Origin: Henricia sp. BOLD:AAB3569
Taxonomy: Eukaryota > Echinodermata > Asteroidea > Spinulosida > Echinasteridae
Direction: 5' to 3'
DNA length: 64,000 nucleotides
NCBI GenBank assembly: GCA_037783545.1
Contig: JBBELK010001061.1
Location: 1-64,000, forward strand
Shown piece by piece: positions 1 through 13,372 of the stretch. The notes under the pieces were generated by a model. That model had not been told where the DNA came from. It made no database searches and saw only the letters and a list, made by a program, of their open reading frames with translations. The translations under genes were made by a program, and so were the position numbers. Numbering within the stretch: position 1 is the stretch's first letter; every line of letters starts with the position of its first letter.

Positions 1-3000
1 CACGCAAACCGTGGCTGTCTGTACACACCTCTTTGGGGTACTCCTGAGTTGTGCGCATGCTCAGTCATTCGGACTGTCGTTAACGCACCGCAGTTTGGCT
101 CGGCAATTTGGTCAAAGTGTGGTCCAAACGTCGGCAAATTTGGAGGTCGAAAAATGTTCCGACGAACTTCAAATTTTGCATGCCCTAAACTCTCTATATT
201 GCGCACTTGTCATAAAAAATTGACAGACTTTCGCCGGGAAATGGCAGAGAAATTTCAAAGTTTAGAAAAAACTGGGTTGAGGCTTCCTGACTGCTCTCAC
301 GCAAACCGTGGCTGTCTGTACACACCTCTTTGGGGTACTCCTGAGTTGTGCGCATGCTCAGTCATTCGGACTGTCGTTAACGCACCGCAGTTTGGCTCGG
401 CAATTTGGTCAAAGTGTGGTCCAAACGTCGGCAAATTTGGAGGTCGAAAAATGTTCCGACGAACTTCAAATTTTGCATGCCCTAAACTCTCTATATTGCG
501 CACTTGTCATAAAAAATTGACAGACTTTCGCCGGGAAATGGCAGAGAAATTTCAAAGTTTAGAAAAAACTGGGTTGAGGCTTCCTGACTGCTCTCACGCA
601 AACCGTGGCTGTCTGTACACACCTCTTTGGGGTACTCCTGAGTTGTGCGCATGCTCAGTCATTCGGACTGTCGTTAACGCACCGCAGTTTGGCTCGGCAA
701 TTTGGTCAAAGTGTGGTCCAAACGTCGGCAAATTTGGAGGTCGAAAAATGTTCCGACGAACTTCAAATTTTGCATGCCCTAAACTCTCTATATTGCGCAC
801 TTGTCATAAAAAATTGACAGACTTTCGCCGGGAAATGGCAGAGAAATTTCAAAGTTTAGAAAAAACTGGGTTGAGGCTTCCTGACTGCTCTCACGCAAAC
901 CGTGGCTGTCTGTACACACCTCTTTGGGGTACTCCTGAGTTGTGCGCATGCTCAGTCATTCGGACTGTCGTTAACGCACCGCAGTTTGGCTCGGCAATTT
1001 GGTCAAAGTGTGGTCCAAACGTCGGCAAATTTGGAGGTCGAAAAATGTTCCGACGAACTTCAAATTTTGCATGCCCTAAACTCTCTATATTGCGCACTTG
1101 TCATAAAAAATTGACAGACTTTCGCCGGGAAATGGCAGAGAAATTTCAAAGTTTAGAAAAAACTGGGTTGAGGCTTCCTGACTGCTCTCACGCAAACCGT
1201 GGCTGTCTGTACACACCTCTTTGGGGTACTCCTGAGTTGTGCGCATGCTCAGTCATTCGGACTGTCGTTAACGCACCGCAGTTTGGCTCGGCAATTTGGT
1301 CAAAGTGTGGTCCAAACGTCGGCAAATTTGGAGGTCGAAAAATGTTCCGACGAACTTCAAATTTTGCATGCCCTAAACTCTCTATATTGCGCACTTGTCA
1401 TAAAAAATTGACAGACTTTCGCCGGGAAATGGCAGAGAAATTTCAAAGTTTAGAAAAAACTGGGTTGAGGCTTCCTGACTGCTCTCACGCAAACCGTGGC
1501 TGTCTGTACACACCTCTTTGGGGTACTCCTGAGTTGTGCGCATGCTCAGTCATTCGGACTGTCGTTAACGCACCGCAGTTTGGCTCGGCAATTTGGTCAA
1601 AGTGTGGTCCAAACGTCGGCAAATTTGGAGGTCGAAAAATGTTCCGACGAACTTCAAATTTTGCATGCCCTAAACTCTCTATATTGCGCACTTGTCATAA
1701 AAAATTGACAGACTTTCGCCGGGAAATGGCAGAGAAATTTCAAAGTTTAGAAAAAACTGGGTTGAGGCTTCCTGACTGCTCTCACGCAAACCGTGGCTGT
1801 CTGTACACACCTCTTTGGGGTACTCCTGAGTTGTGCGCATGCTCAGTCATTCGGACTGTCGTTAACGCACCGCAGTTTGGCTCGGCAATTTGGTCAAAGT
1901 GTGGTCCAAACGTCGGCAAATTTGGAGGTCGAAAAATGTTCCGACGAACTTCAAATTTTGCATGCCCTAAACTCTCTATATTGCGCACTTGTCATAAAAA
2001 ATTGACAGACTTTCGCCGGGAAATGGCAGAGAAATTTCAAAGTTTAGAAAAAACTGGGTTGAGGCTTCCTGACTGCTCTCACGCAAACCGTGGCTGTCTG
2101 TACACACCTCTTTGGGGTACTCCTGAGTTGTGCGCATGCTCAGTCATTCGGACTGTCGTTAACGCACCGCAGTTTGGCTCGGCAATTTGGTCAAAGTGTG
2201 GTCCAAACGTCGGCAAATTTGGAGGTCGAAAAATGTTCCGACGAACTTCAAATTTTGCATGCCCTAAACTCTCTATATTGCGCACTTGTCATAAAAAATT
2301 GACAGACTTTCGCCGGGAAATGGCAGAGAAATTTCAAAGTTTAGAAAAAACTGGGTTGAGGCTTCCTGACTGCTCTCACGCAAACCGTGGCTGTCTGTAC
2401 ACACCTCTTTGGGGTACTCCTGAGTTGTGCGCATGCTCAGTCATTCGGACTGTCGTTAACGCACCGCAGTTTGGCTCGGCAATTTGGTCAAAGTGTGGTC
2501 CAAACGTCGGCAAATTTGGAGGTCGAAAAATGTTCCGACGAACTTCAAATTTTGCATGCCCTAAACTCTCTATATTGCGCACTTGTCATAAAAAATTGAC
2601 AGACTTTCGCCGGGAAATGGCAGAGAAATTTCAAAGTTTAGAAAAAACTGGGTTGAGGCTTCCTGACTGCTCTCACGCAAACCGTGGCTGTCTGTACACA
2701 CCTCTTTGGGGTACTCCTGAGTTGTGCGCATGCTCAGTCATTCGGACTGTCGTTAACGCACCGCAGTTTGGCTCGGCAATTTGGTCAAAGTGTGGTCCAA
2801 ACGTCGGCAAATTTGGAGGTCGAAAAATGTTCCGACGAACTTCAAATTTTGCATGCCCTAAACTCTCTATATTGCGCACTTGTCATAAAAAATTGACAGA
2901 CTTTCGCCGGGAAATGGCAGAGAAATTTCAAAGTTTAGAAAAAACTGGGTTGAGGCTTCCTGACTGCTCTCACGCAAACCGTGGCTGTCTGTACACACCT

Positions 3001-6000
3001 CTTTGGGGTACTCCTGAGTTGTGCGCATGCTCAGTCATTCGGACTGTCGTTAACGCACCGCAGTTTGGCTCGGCAATTTGGTCAAAGTGTGGTCCAAACG
3101 TCGGCAAATTTGGAGGTCGAAAAATGTTCCGACGAACTTCAAATTTTGCATGCCCTAAACTCTCTATATTGCGCACTTGTCATAAAAAATTGACAGACTT
3201 TCGCCGGGAAATGGCAGAGAAATTTCAAAGTTTAGAAAAAACTGGGTTGAGGCTTCCTGACTGCTCTCACGCAAACCGTGGCTGTCTGTACACACCTCTT
3301 TGGGGTACTCCTGAGTTGTGCGCATGCTCAGTCATTCGGACTGTCGTTAACGCACCGCAGTTTGGCTCGGCAATTTGGTCAAAGTGTGGTCCAAACGTCG
3401 GCAAATTTGGAGGTCGAAAAATGTTCCGACGAACTTCAAATTTTGCATGCCCTAAACTCTCTATATTGCGCACTTGTCATAAAAAATTGACAGACTTTCG
3501 CCGGGAAATGGCAGAGAAATTTCAAAGTTTAGAAAAAACTGGGTTGAGGCTTCCTGACTGCTCTCACGCAAACCGTGGCTGTCTGTACACACCTCTTTGG
3601 GGTACTCCTGAGTTGTGCGCATGCTCAGTCATTCGGACTGTCGTTAACGCACCGCAGTTTGGCTCGGCAATTTGGTCAAAGTGTGGTCCAAACGTCGGCA
3701 AATTTGGAGGTCGAAAAATGTTCCGACGAACTTCAAATTTTGCATGCCCTAAACTCTCTATATTGCGCACTTGTCATAAAAAATTGACAGACTTTCGCCG
3801 GGAAATGGCAGAGAAATTTCAAAGTTTAGAAAAAACTGGGTTGAGGCTTCCTGACTGCTCTCACGCAAACCGTGGCTGTCTGTACACACCTCTTTGGGGT
3901 ACTCCTGAGTTGTGCGCATGCTCAGTCATTCGGACTGTCGTTAACGCACCGCAGTTTGGCTCGGCAATTTGGTCAAAGTGTGGTCCAAACGTCGGCAAAT
4001 TTGGAGGTCGAAAAATGTTCCGACGAACTTCAAATTTTGCATGCCCTAAACTCTCTATATTGCGCACTTGTCATAAAAAATTGACAGACTTTCGCCGGGA
4101 AATGGCAGAGAAATTTCAAAGTTTAGAAAAAACTGGGTTGAGGCTTCCTGACTGCTCTCACGCAAACCGTGGCTGTCTGTACACACCTCTTTGGGGTACT
4201 CCTGAGTTGTGCGCATGCTCAGTCATTCGGACTGTCGTTAACGCACCGCAGTTTGGCTCGGCAATTTGGTCAAAGTGTGGTCCAAACGTCGGCAAATTTG
4301 GAGGTCGAAAAATGTTCCGACGAACTTCAAATTTTGCATGCCCTAAACTCTCTATATTGCGCACTTGTCATAAAAAATTGACAGACTTTCGCCGGGAAAT
4401 GGCAGAGAAATTTCAAAGTTTAGAAAAAACTGGGTTGAGGCTTCCTGACTGCTCTCACTGCAAACCGTGGCTGTCTGTACACACCTCTTTGGGGTACTCC
4501 TGAGTTGTGCGCATGCTCAGTCATTCGGACTGTCGTTAACGCACCGCAGTTTGGCTCGGCAATTTGGTCAAAGTGTGGTCCAAACGTCGGCAAATTTGGA
4601 GGTCGAAAAATGTTCCGACGAACTTCAAATTTTGCATGCCCTAAACTCTCTATATTGCGCACTTGTCATAACAAATTGACAGACTTTCGCCGGGAAATGG
4701 CAGAGAAATTTCAAAGTTTAGAAAAAACTGGGTTGAGGCTTCCTGACTGCTCTCACGCAAACCGTGGCTGTCTGTACACACCTCTTTGGGGTACTCCTGA
4801 GTTGTGCGCATGCTCAGTCATTCGGACTGTCGTTAACGCACCGCAGTTTGGCTCGGCAATTTGGTCAAAGTGTGGTCCAAACGTCGGCAAATTTGGAGGT
4901 CGAAAAATGTTCCGACGAACTTCAAATTTTGCATGCCCTAAACTCTCTATATTGCGCACTTGTCATAAAAAATTGACAGACTTTCGCCGGGAAATGGCAG
5001 AGAAATTTCAAAGTTTAGAAAAAACTGGGTTGAGGCTTCCTGACTGCTCTCACGCAAACCGTGGCTGTCTGTACACACCTCTTTGGGGTACTCCTGAGTT
5101 GTGCGCATGCTCAGTCATTCGGACTGTCGTTAACGCACCGCAGTTTGGCTCGGCAATTTGGTCAAAGTGTGGTCCAAACGTCGGCAAATTTGGAGGTCGA
5201 AAAATGTTCCGACGAACTTCAAATTTTGCATGCCCTAAACTCTCTATATTGCGCACTTGTCATAAAAAATTGACAGACTTTCGCCGGGAAATGGCAGAGA
5301 AATTTCAAAGTTTAGAAAAAACTGGGTTGAGGCTTCCTGACTGCTCTCACGCAAACCGTGGCTGTCTGTACACACCTCTTTGGGGTACTCCTGAGTTGTG
5401 CGCATGCTCAGTCATTCGGACTGTCGTTAACGCACCGCAGTTTGGCTCGGCAATTTGGTCAAAGTGTGGTCCAAACGTCGGCAAATTTGGAGGTCGAAAA
5501 ATGTTCCGACGAACTTCAAATTTTGCATGCCCTAAACTCTCTATATTGCGCACTTGTCATAAAAAATTGACAGACTTTCGCCGGGAAATGGCAGAGAAAT
5601 TTCAAAGTTTAGAAAAAACTGGGTTGAGGCTTCCTGACTGCTCTCACGCAAACCGTGGCTGTCTGTACACACCTCTTTGGGGTACTCCTGAGTTGTGCGC
5701 ATGCTCAGTCATTCGGACTGTCGTTAACGCACCGCAGTTTGGCTCGGCAATTTGGTCAAAGTGTGGTCCAAACGTCGGCAAATTTGGAGGTCGAAAAATG
5801 TTCCGACGAACTTCAAATTTTGCATGCCCTAAACTCTCTATATTGCGCACTTGTCATAAAAAATTGACAGACTTTCGCCGGGAAATGGCAGAGAAATTTC
5901 AAAGTTTAGAAAAAACTGGGTTGAGGCTTCCTGACTGCTCTCACGCAAACCGTGGCTGTCTGTACACACCTCTTTGGGGTACTCCTGAGTTGTGCGCATG

Positions 6001-9000
6001 CTCAGTCATTCGGACTGTCGTTAACGCACCGCAGTTTGGCTCGGCAATTTGGTCAAAGTGTGGTCCAAACGTCGGCAAATTTGGAGGTCGAAAAATGTTC
6101 CGACGAACTTCAAATTTTGCATGCCCTAAACTCTCTATATTGCGCACTTGTCATAAAAAATTGACAGACTTTCGCCGGGAAATGGCAGAGAAATTTCAAA
6201 GTTTAGAAAAAACTGGGTTGAGGCTTCCTGACTGCTCTCACGCAAACCGTGGCTGTCTGTACACACCTCTTTGGGGTACTCCTGAGTTGTGCGCATGCTC
6301 AGTCATTCGGACTGTCGTTAACGCACCGCAGTTTGGCTCGGCAATTTGGTCAAAGTGTGGTCCAAACGTCGGCAAATTTGGAGGTCGAAAAATGTTCCGA
6401 CGAACTTCAAATTTTGCATGCCCTAAACTCTCTATATTGCGCACTTGTCATAAAAAATTGACAGACTTTCGCCGGGAAATGGCAGAGAAATTTCAAAGTT
6501 TAGAAAAAACTGGGTTGAGGCTTCCTGACTGCTCTCACGCAAACCGTGGCTGTCTGTACACACCTCTTTGGGGTACTCCTGAGTTGTGCGCATGCTCAGT
6601 CATTCGGACTGTCGTTAACGCACCGCAGTTTGGCTCGGCAATTTGGTCAAAGTGTGGTCCAAACGTCGGCAAATTTGGAGGTCGAAAAATGTTCCGACGA
6701 ACTTCAAATTTTGCATGCCCTAAACTCTCTATATTGCGCACTTGTCATAAAAAATTGACAGACTTTCGCCGGGAAATGGCAGAGAAATTTCAAAGTTTAG
6801 AAAAAACTGGGTTGAGGCTTCCTGACTGCTCTCACGCAAACCGTGGCTGTCTGTACACACCTCTTTGGGGTACTCCTGAGTTGTGCGCATGCTCAGTCAT
6901 TCGGACTGTCGTTAACGCACCGCAGTTTGGCTCGGCAATTTGGTCAAAGTGTGGTCCAAACGTCGGCAAATTTGGAGGTCGAAAAATGTTCCGACGAACT
7001 TCAAATTTTGCATGCCCTAAACTCTCTATATTGCGCACTTGTCATAAAAAATTGACAGACTTTCGCCGGGAAATGGCAGAGAAATTTCAAAGTTTAGAAA
7101 AAAACTGGGTTGAGGCTTCCTGACTGCTCTCACGCAAACCGTGGCTGTCTGTACACACCTCTTTGGGGTACTCCTGAGTTGTGCGCATGCTCAGTCATTC
7201 GGACTGTCGTTAACGCACCGCAGTTTGGCTCGGCAATTTGGTCAAAGTGTGGTCCAAACGTCGGCAAATTTGGAGGTCGAAAAATGTTCCGACGAACTTC
7301 AAATTTTGCATGCCCTAAACTCTCTATATTGCGCACTTGTCATAAAAAATTGACAGACTTTCGCCGGGAAATGGCAGAGAAATTTCAAAGTTTAGAAAAA
7401 ACTGGGTTGAGGCTTCCTGACTGCTCTCACGCAAACCGTGGCTGTCTGTACACACCTCTTTGGGGTACTCCTGAGTTGTGCGCATGCTCAGTCATTCGGA
7501 CTGTCGTTAACGCACCGCAGTTTGGCTCGGCAATTTGGTCAAAGTGTGGTCCAAACGTCGGCAAATTTGGAGGTCGAAAAATGTTCCGACGAACTTCAAA
7601 TTTTGCATGCCCTAAACTCTCTATATTGCGCACTTGTCATAAAAAATTGACAGACTTTCGCCGGGAAATGGCAGAGAAATTTCAAAGTTTAGAAAAAACT
7701 GGGTTGAGGCTTCCTGACTGCTCTCACGCAAACCGTGGCTGTCTGTACACACCTCTTTGGGGTACTCCTGAGTTGTGCGCATGCTCAGTCATTCGGACTG
7801 TCGTTAACGCACCGCAGTTTGGCTCGGCAATTTGGTCAAAGTGTGGTCCAAACGTCGGCAAATTTGGAGGTCGAAAAATGTTCCGACGAACTTCAAATTT
7901 TGCATGCCCTAAACTCTCTATATTGCGCACTTGTCATAAAAAATTGACAGACTTTCGCCGGGAAATGGCAGAGAAATTTCAAAGTTTAGAAAAAACTGGG
8001 TTGAGGCTTCCTGACTGCTCTCACGCAAACCGTGGCTGTCTGTACACACCTCTTTGGGGTACTCCTGAGTTGTGCGCATGCTCAGTCATTCGGACTGTCG
8101 TTAACGCACCGCAGTTTGGCTCGGCAATTTGGTCAAAGTGTGGTCCAAACGTCGGCAAATTTGGAGGTCGAAAAATGTTCCGACGAACTTCAAATTTTGC
8201 ATGCCCTAAACTCTCTATATTGCGCACTTGTCATAAAAAATTGACAGACTTTCGCCGGGAAATGGCAGAGAAATTTCAAAGTTTAGAAAAAAACTGGGTT
8301 GAGGCTTCCTGACTGCTCTCACGCAAACCGTGGCTGTCTGTACACACCTCTTTGGGGTACTCCTGAGTTGTGCGCATGCTCAGTCATTCGGACTGTCGTT
8401 AACGCACCGCAGTTTGGCTCGGCAATTTGGTCAAAGTGTGGTCCAAACGTCTGCAAATTTGGAGGTCGAAAATGTTCCGACGAACTTCAAATTTTGCATG
8501 CCCTAAACTCTCTATATTGCGCACTTGTCATAAAAAATTGACACGACTTTCGCCGGGAAATGGCAGAGAAATTTCAAAGTTTAGAAAAAACTGGGTTGAG
8601 GCTTCCTGACTGCTCTCACGCAAACCGTGGCTGTCTGTACACACCTCTTTGGGGTACTCCTGAGTTGTGCGCATGCTCAGTCATTCGGACTGTCGTTAAC
8701 GCACCGCAGTTTGGCTCGGCAATTTGGTCAAAGTGTGGTCCAAACGTCGGCAAATTTGGAGGTCGAAAAATGTTCCGACGAACTTCAAATTTTGCATGCC
8801 CTAAACTCTCTATATTGCGCACTTGTCATAAAAAATTGACAGACTTTCGCCGGGAAATGGCAGAGAAATTTCAAAGTTTAGAAAAAAACTGGGTTGAGGC
8901 TTCCTGACTGCTCTCACGCAAACCGTGGCTGTCTGTACACACCTCTTTGGGGTACTCCTGAGTTGTGCGCATGCTCAGTCATTCGGACTGTCGTTAACGC

Positions 9001-12000
9001 ACCGCAGTTTGGCTCGGCAATTTGGTCAAAGTGTGGTCCAAACGTCGGCAAATTTGGAGGTCGAAAAATGTTCCGACGAACTTCAAATTTTGCATGCCCT
9101 AAACTCTCTATATTGCGCACTTGTCATAAAAAATTGACAGACTTTCGCCGGGAAATGGCAGAGAAATTTCAAAGTTTAGAAAAAAACTGGGTTGAGGCTT
9201 CCTGACTGCTCTCACGCAAACCGTGGCTGTCTGTACACACCTCTTTGGGGTACTCCTGAGTTGTGCGCATGCTCAGTCATTCGGACTGTCGTTAACGCAC
9301 CGCAGTTTGGCTCGGCAATTTGGTCAAAGTGTGGTCCAAACGTCGGCAAATTTGGAGGTCGAAAAATGTTCCGACGAACTTCAAATTTTGCATGCCCTAA
9401 ACTCTCTATATTGCGCACTTGTCATACAAAATTGACAGACTTTCGCCGGGAAATGGCAGAGAAATTTCAAAGTTTAGAAAAAACTGGGTTGAGGCTTCCT
9501 GACTGCTCTCACGCAAACCGTGGCTGTCTGTACACACCTCTTTGGGGTACTCCTGAGTTGTGCGCATGCTCAGTCATTCGGACTGTCGTTAACGCACCGC
9601 AGTTTGGCTCGGCAATTTGGTCAAAGTGTGGTCCAAACGTCGGCAAATTTGGAGGTCGAAAAATGTTCCGACGAACTTCAAATTTTGCATGCCCTAAACT
9701 CTCTATATTGCGCACTTGTCATAAAAAATTGACAGACTTTCGCCGGGAAATGGCAGAGAAATTTCAAAGTTTAGAAAAAACTGGGTTGAGGCTTCCTGAC
9801 TGCTCTCACGCAAACCGTGGCTGTCTGTACACACCTCTTTGGGGTACTCCTGAGTTGTGCGCATGCTCAGTCATTCGGACTGTCGTTAACGCACCGCAGT
9901 TTGGCTCGGCAATTTGGTCAAAGTGTGGTCCAAACGTCGGCAAATTTGGAGGTCGAAAAATGTTCCGACGAACTTCAAATTTTGCATGCCCTAAACTCTC
10001 TATATTGCGCACTTGTCATAAAAAATTGACAGACTTTCGCCGGGAAATGGCAGAGAAATTTCAAAGTTTAGAAAAAACTGGGTTGAGGCTTCCTGACTGC
10101 TCTCACGCAAACCGTGGCTGTCTGTACACACCTCTTTGGGGTACTCCTGAGTTGTGCGCATGCTCAGTCATTCGGACTGTCGTTAACGCACCGCAGTTTG
10201 GCTCGGCAATTTGGTCAAAGTGTGGTCCAAACGTCGGCAAATTTGGAGGTCGAAAAATGTTCCGACGAACTTCAAATTTTGCATGCCCTAAACTCTCTAT
10301 ATTGCGCACTTGTCATAAAAAATTGACAGACTTTCGCCGGGAAATGGCAGAGAAATTTCAAAGTTTAGAAAAAACTGGGTTGAGGCTTCCTGACTGCTCT
10401 CACGCAAACCGTGGCTGTCTGTACACACCTCTTTGGGGTACTCCTGAGTTGTGCGCATGCTCAGTCATTCGGACTGTCGTTAACGCACCGCAGTTTGGCT
10501 CGGCAATTTGGTCAAAGTGTGGTCCAAACGTCGGCAAATTTGGAGGTCGAAAAATGTTCCGACGAACTTCAAATTTTGCATGCCCTAAACTCTCTATATT
10601 GCGCACTTGTCATAAAAAATTGACAGACTTTCGCCGGGAAATGGCAGAGAAATTTCAAAGTTTAGAAAAACTGGGTTGAGGCTTCCTGACTGCTCTCACG
10701 CAAACCGTGGCTGTCTGTACACACCTCTTTGGGGTACTCCTGAGTTGTGCGCATGCTCAGTCATTCGGACTGTCGTTAACGCACCGCAGTTTGGCTCGGC
10801 AATTTGGTCAAAGTGTGGTCCAAACGTCGGCAAATTTGGAGGTCGAAAAATGTTCCGACGAACTTCAAATTTTGCATGCCCTAAACTCTCTATATTGCGC
10901 ACTTGTCATAAAAAATTGACAGACTTTCGCCGGGAAATGGCAGAGAAATTTCAAAGTTTAGAAAAAACTGGGTTGAGGCTTCCTGACTGCTCTCACGCAA
11001 ACCGTGGCTGTCTGTACACACCTCTTTGGGGTACTCCTGAGTTGTGCGCATGCTCAGTCATTCGGACTGTCGTTAACGCACCGCAGTTTGGCTCGGCAAT
11101 TTGGTCAAAGTGTGGTCCAAACGTCGGCAAATTTGGAGGTCGAAAAATGTTCCGACGAACTTCAAATTTTGCATGCCCTAAACTCTCTATATTGCGCACT
11201 TGTCATAAAAAATTGACAGACTTTCGCCGGGAAATGGCAGAGAAATTTCAAAGTTTAGAAAAAAACTGGGTTGAGGCTTCCTGACTGCTCTCACGCAAAC
11301 CGTGGCTGTCTGTACACACCTCTTTGGGGTACTCCTGAGTTGTGCGCATGCTCAGTCATTCGGACTGTCGTTAACGCACCGCAGTTTGGCTCGGCAATTT
11401 GGTCAAAGTGTGGTCCAAACGTCGGCAAATTTGGAGGTCGAAAAATGTTCCGACGAACTTCAAATTTTGCATGCCCTAAACTCTCTATATTGCGCACTTG
11501 TCATAAAAAATTGACAGACTTTCGCCGGGAAATGGCAGAGAAATTTCAAAGTTTAGAAAAAACTGGGTTGAGGCTTCCTGACTGCTCTCACGCAAACCGT
11601 GGCTGTCTGTACACACCTCTTTGGGGTACTCCTGAGTTGTGCGCATGCTCAGTCATTCGGACTGTCGTTAACGCACCGCAGTTTGGCTCGGCAATTTGGT
11701 CAAAGTGTGGTCCAAACGTCGGCAAATTTGGAGGTCGAAAAATGTTCCGACGAACTTCAAATTTTGCATGCCCTAAACTCTCTATATTGCGCACTTGTCA
11801 TAAAAAATTGACAGACTTTCGCCGGGAAATGGCAGAGAAATTTCAAAGTTTAGAAAAAACTGGGTTGAGGCTTCCTGACTGCTCTCACGCAAACCGTGGC
11901 TGTCTGTACACACCTCTTTGGGGTACTCCTGAGTTGTGCGCATGCTCAGTCATTCGGACTGTCGTTAACGCACCGCAGTTTGGCTCGGCAATTTGGTCAA

Positions 12001-13372
12001 AGTGTGGTCCAAACGTCGGCAAATTTGGAGGTCGAAAAATGTTCCGACGAACTTCAAATTTTGCATGCCCTAAACTCTCTATATTGCGCACTTGTCATAA
12101 AAAATTGACAGACTTTCGCCGGGAAATGGCAGAGAAATTTCAAAGTTTAGAAAAAACTGGGTTGAGGCTTCCTGACTGCTCTCACGCAAACCGTGGCTGT
12201 CTGTACACACCTCTTTGGGGTACTCCTGAGTTGTGCGCATGCTCAGTCATTCGGACTGTCGTTAACGCACCGCAGTTTGGCTCGGCAATTTGGTCAAAGT
12301 GTGGTCCAAACGTCGGCAAATTTGGAGGTCGAAAAATGTTCCGACGAACTTCAAATTTTGCATGCCCTAAACTCTCTATATTGCGCACTTGTCATAAAAA
12401 ATTGACAGACTTTCGCCGGGAAATGGCAGAGAAATTTCAAAGTTTAGAAAAAACTGGGTTGAGGCTTCCTGACTGCTCTCACGCAAACCGTGGCTGTCTG
12501 TACACACCTCTTTGGGGTACTCCTGAGTTGTGCGCATGCTCAGTCATTCGGACTGTCGTTAACGCACCGCAGTTTGGCTCGGCAATTTGGTCAAAGTGTG
12601 GTCCAAACGTCGGCAAATTTGGAGGTCGAAAAATGTTCCGACGAACTTCAAATTTTGCATGCCCTAAACTCTCTATATTGCGCACTTGTCATAAAAAAAT
12701 TGACAGACTTTCGCCGGGAAATGGCAGAGAAATTTCAAAGTTTAGAAAAAACTGGGTTGAGGCTTCCTGACTGCTCTCACGCAAACCGTGGCTGTCTGTA
12801 CACACCTCTTTGGGGTACTCCTGAGTTGTGCGCATGCTCAGTCATTCGGACTGTCGTTAACGCACCGCAGTTTGGCTCGGCAATTTGGTCAAAGTGTGGT
12901 CCAAACGTCGGCAAATTTGGAGGTCGAAAAATGTTCCGACGAACTTCAAATTTTGCATGCCCTAAACTCTCTATATTGCGCACTTGTCATAAAAAATTGA
13001 CAGACTTTCGCCGGGAAATGGCAGAGAAATTTCAAAGTTTAGAAAAAAACTGGGTTGAGGCTTCCTGACTGCTCTCACGCAAACCGTGGCTGTCTGTACA
13101 CACCTCTTTGGGGTACTCCTGAGTTGTGCGCATGCTCAGTCATTCGGACTGTCGTTAACGCACCGCAGTTTGGCTCGGCAATTTGGTCAAAGTGTGGTCC
13201 AAACGTCGGCAAATTTGGAGGTCGAAAAATGTTCCGACGAACTTCAAATTTTGCATGCCCTAAACTCTCTATATTGCGCACTTGTCATAAAAAATTGACA
13301 GACTTTTCGCCGGGAAATGGCAGAGAAATTTCAAAGTTTAGAAAAAACTGGGTTGAGGCTTCCTGACTGCTC
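1..13372 (+). repeat. Homogeneous array domain (about 45 units)
   Basis: Units here are almost all identical. The first 15 (to about 4,455) show no difference that I could find. After that the changes are few: an inserted T near 4,459, A to C near 4,672, one extra A in the pre-CTGGG A-run near 7,100, 8,290, 8,887, 9,185, 11,263 and 13,047, one A fewer near 10,670, and an extra T near 13,303. One unit (8,319-8,615) carries several changes. Such near-identity implies very recent amplification or efficient homogenisation, or assembly collapse and replication of reads. Confidence 0.93.
297..593 (+). repeat. Representative 297-bp monomer
   Basis: This is one consensus unit, identical to its neighbours. 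It has no obvious similarity to tRNA, 5S rRNA or a known satellite that I can recognise by eye. Landmarks in order are an NRF1-like TGCGCATGCTCA (349-360), an initiator-like TCAGTC (358-363), an HpaI-type GTTAAC, and two related stretches (TCGGCAATTTGG and TCGGCAAATTTGG) about 30 bp apart that look like an old internal duplication. These are followed by a TATATT (492-497), an A-run after TTGTCAT and a second A-run before CTGGGTTGAGG. The length is exactly 99 codons and one forward frame has no stop, so frames run from unit to unit. Base composition is mixed, not simple-sequence. Confidence 0.95.

Noticed and set aside
297-520. Short overlapping frames of 68-70 codons on both strands in almost every unit
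   Set aside because: They are periodic shadows of the same noncoding unit, mutually overlapping on both strands, with no evidence that any is favoured.
4669-4690. Bacterial-type promoter (TTGACA within the unit)
   Set aside because: TTGACA occurs once per unit but no suitably spaced -10 element follows, and the context is eukaryotic.
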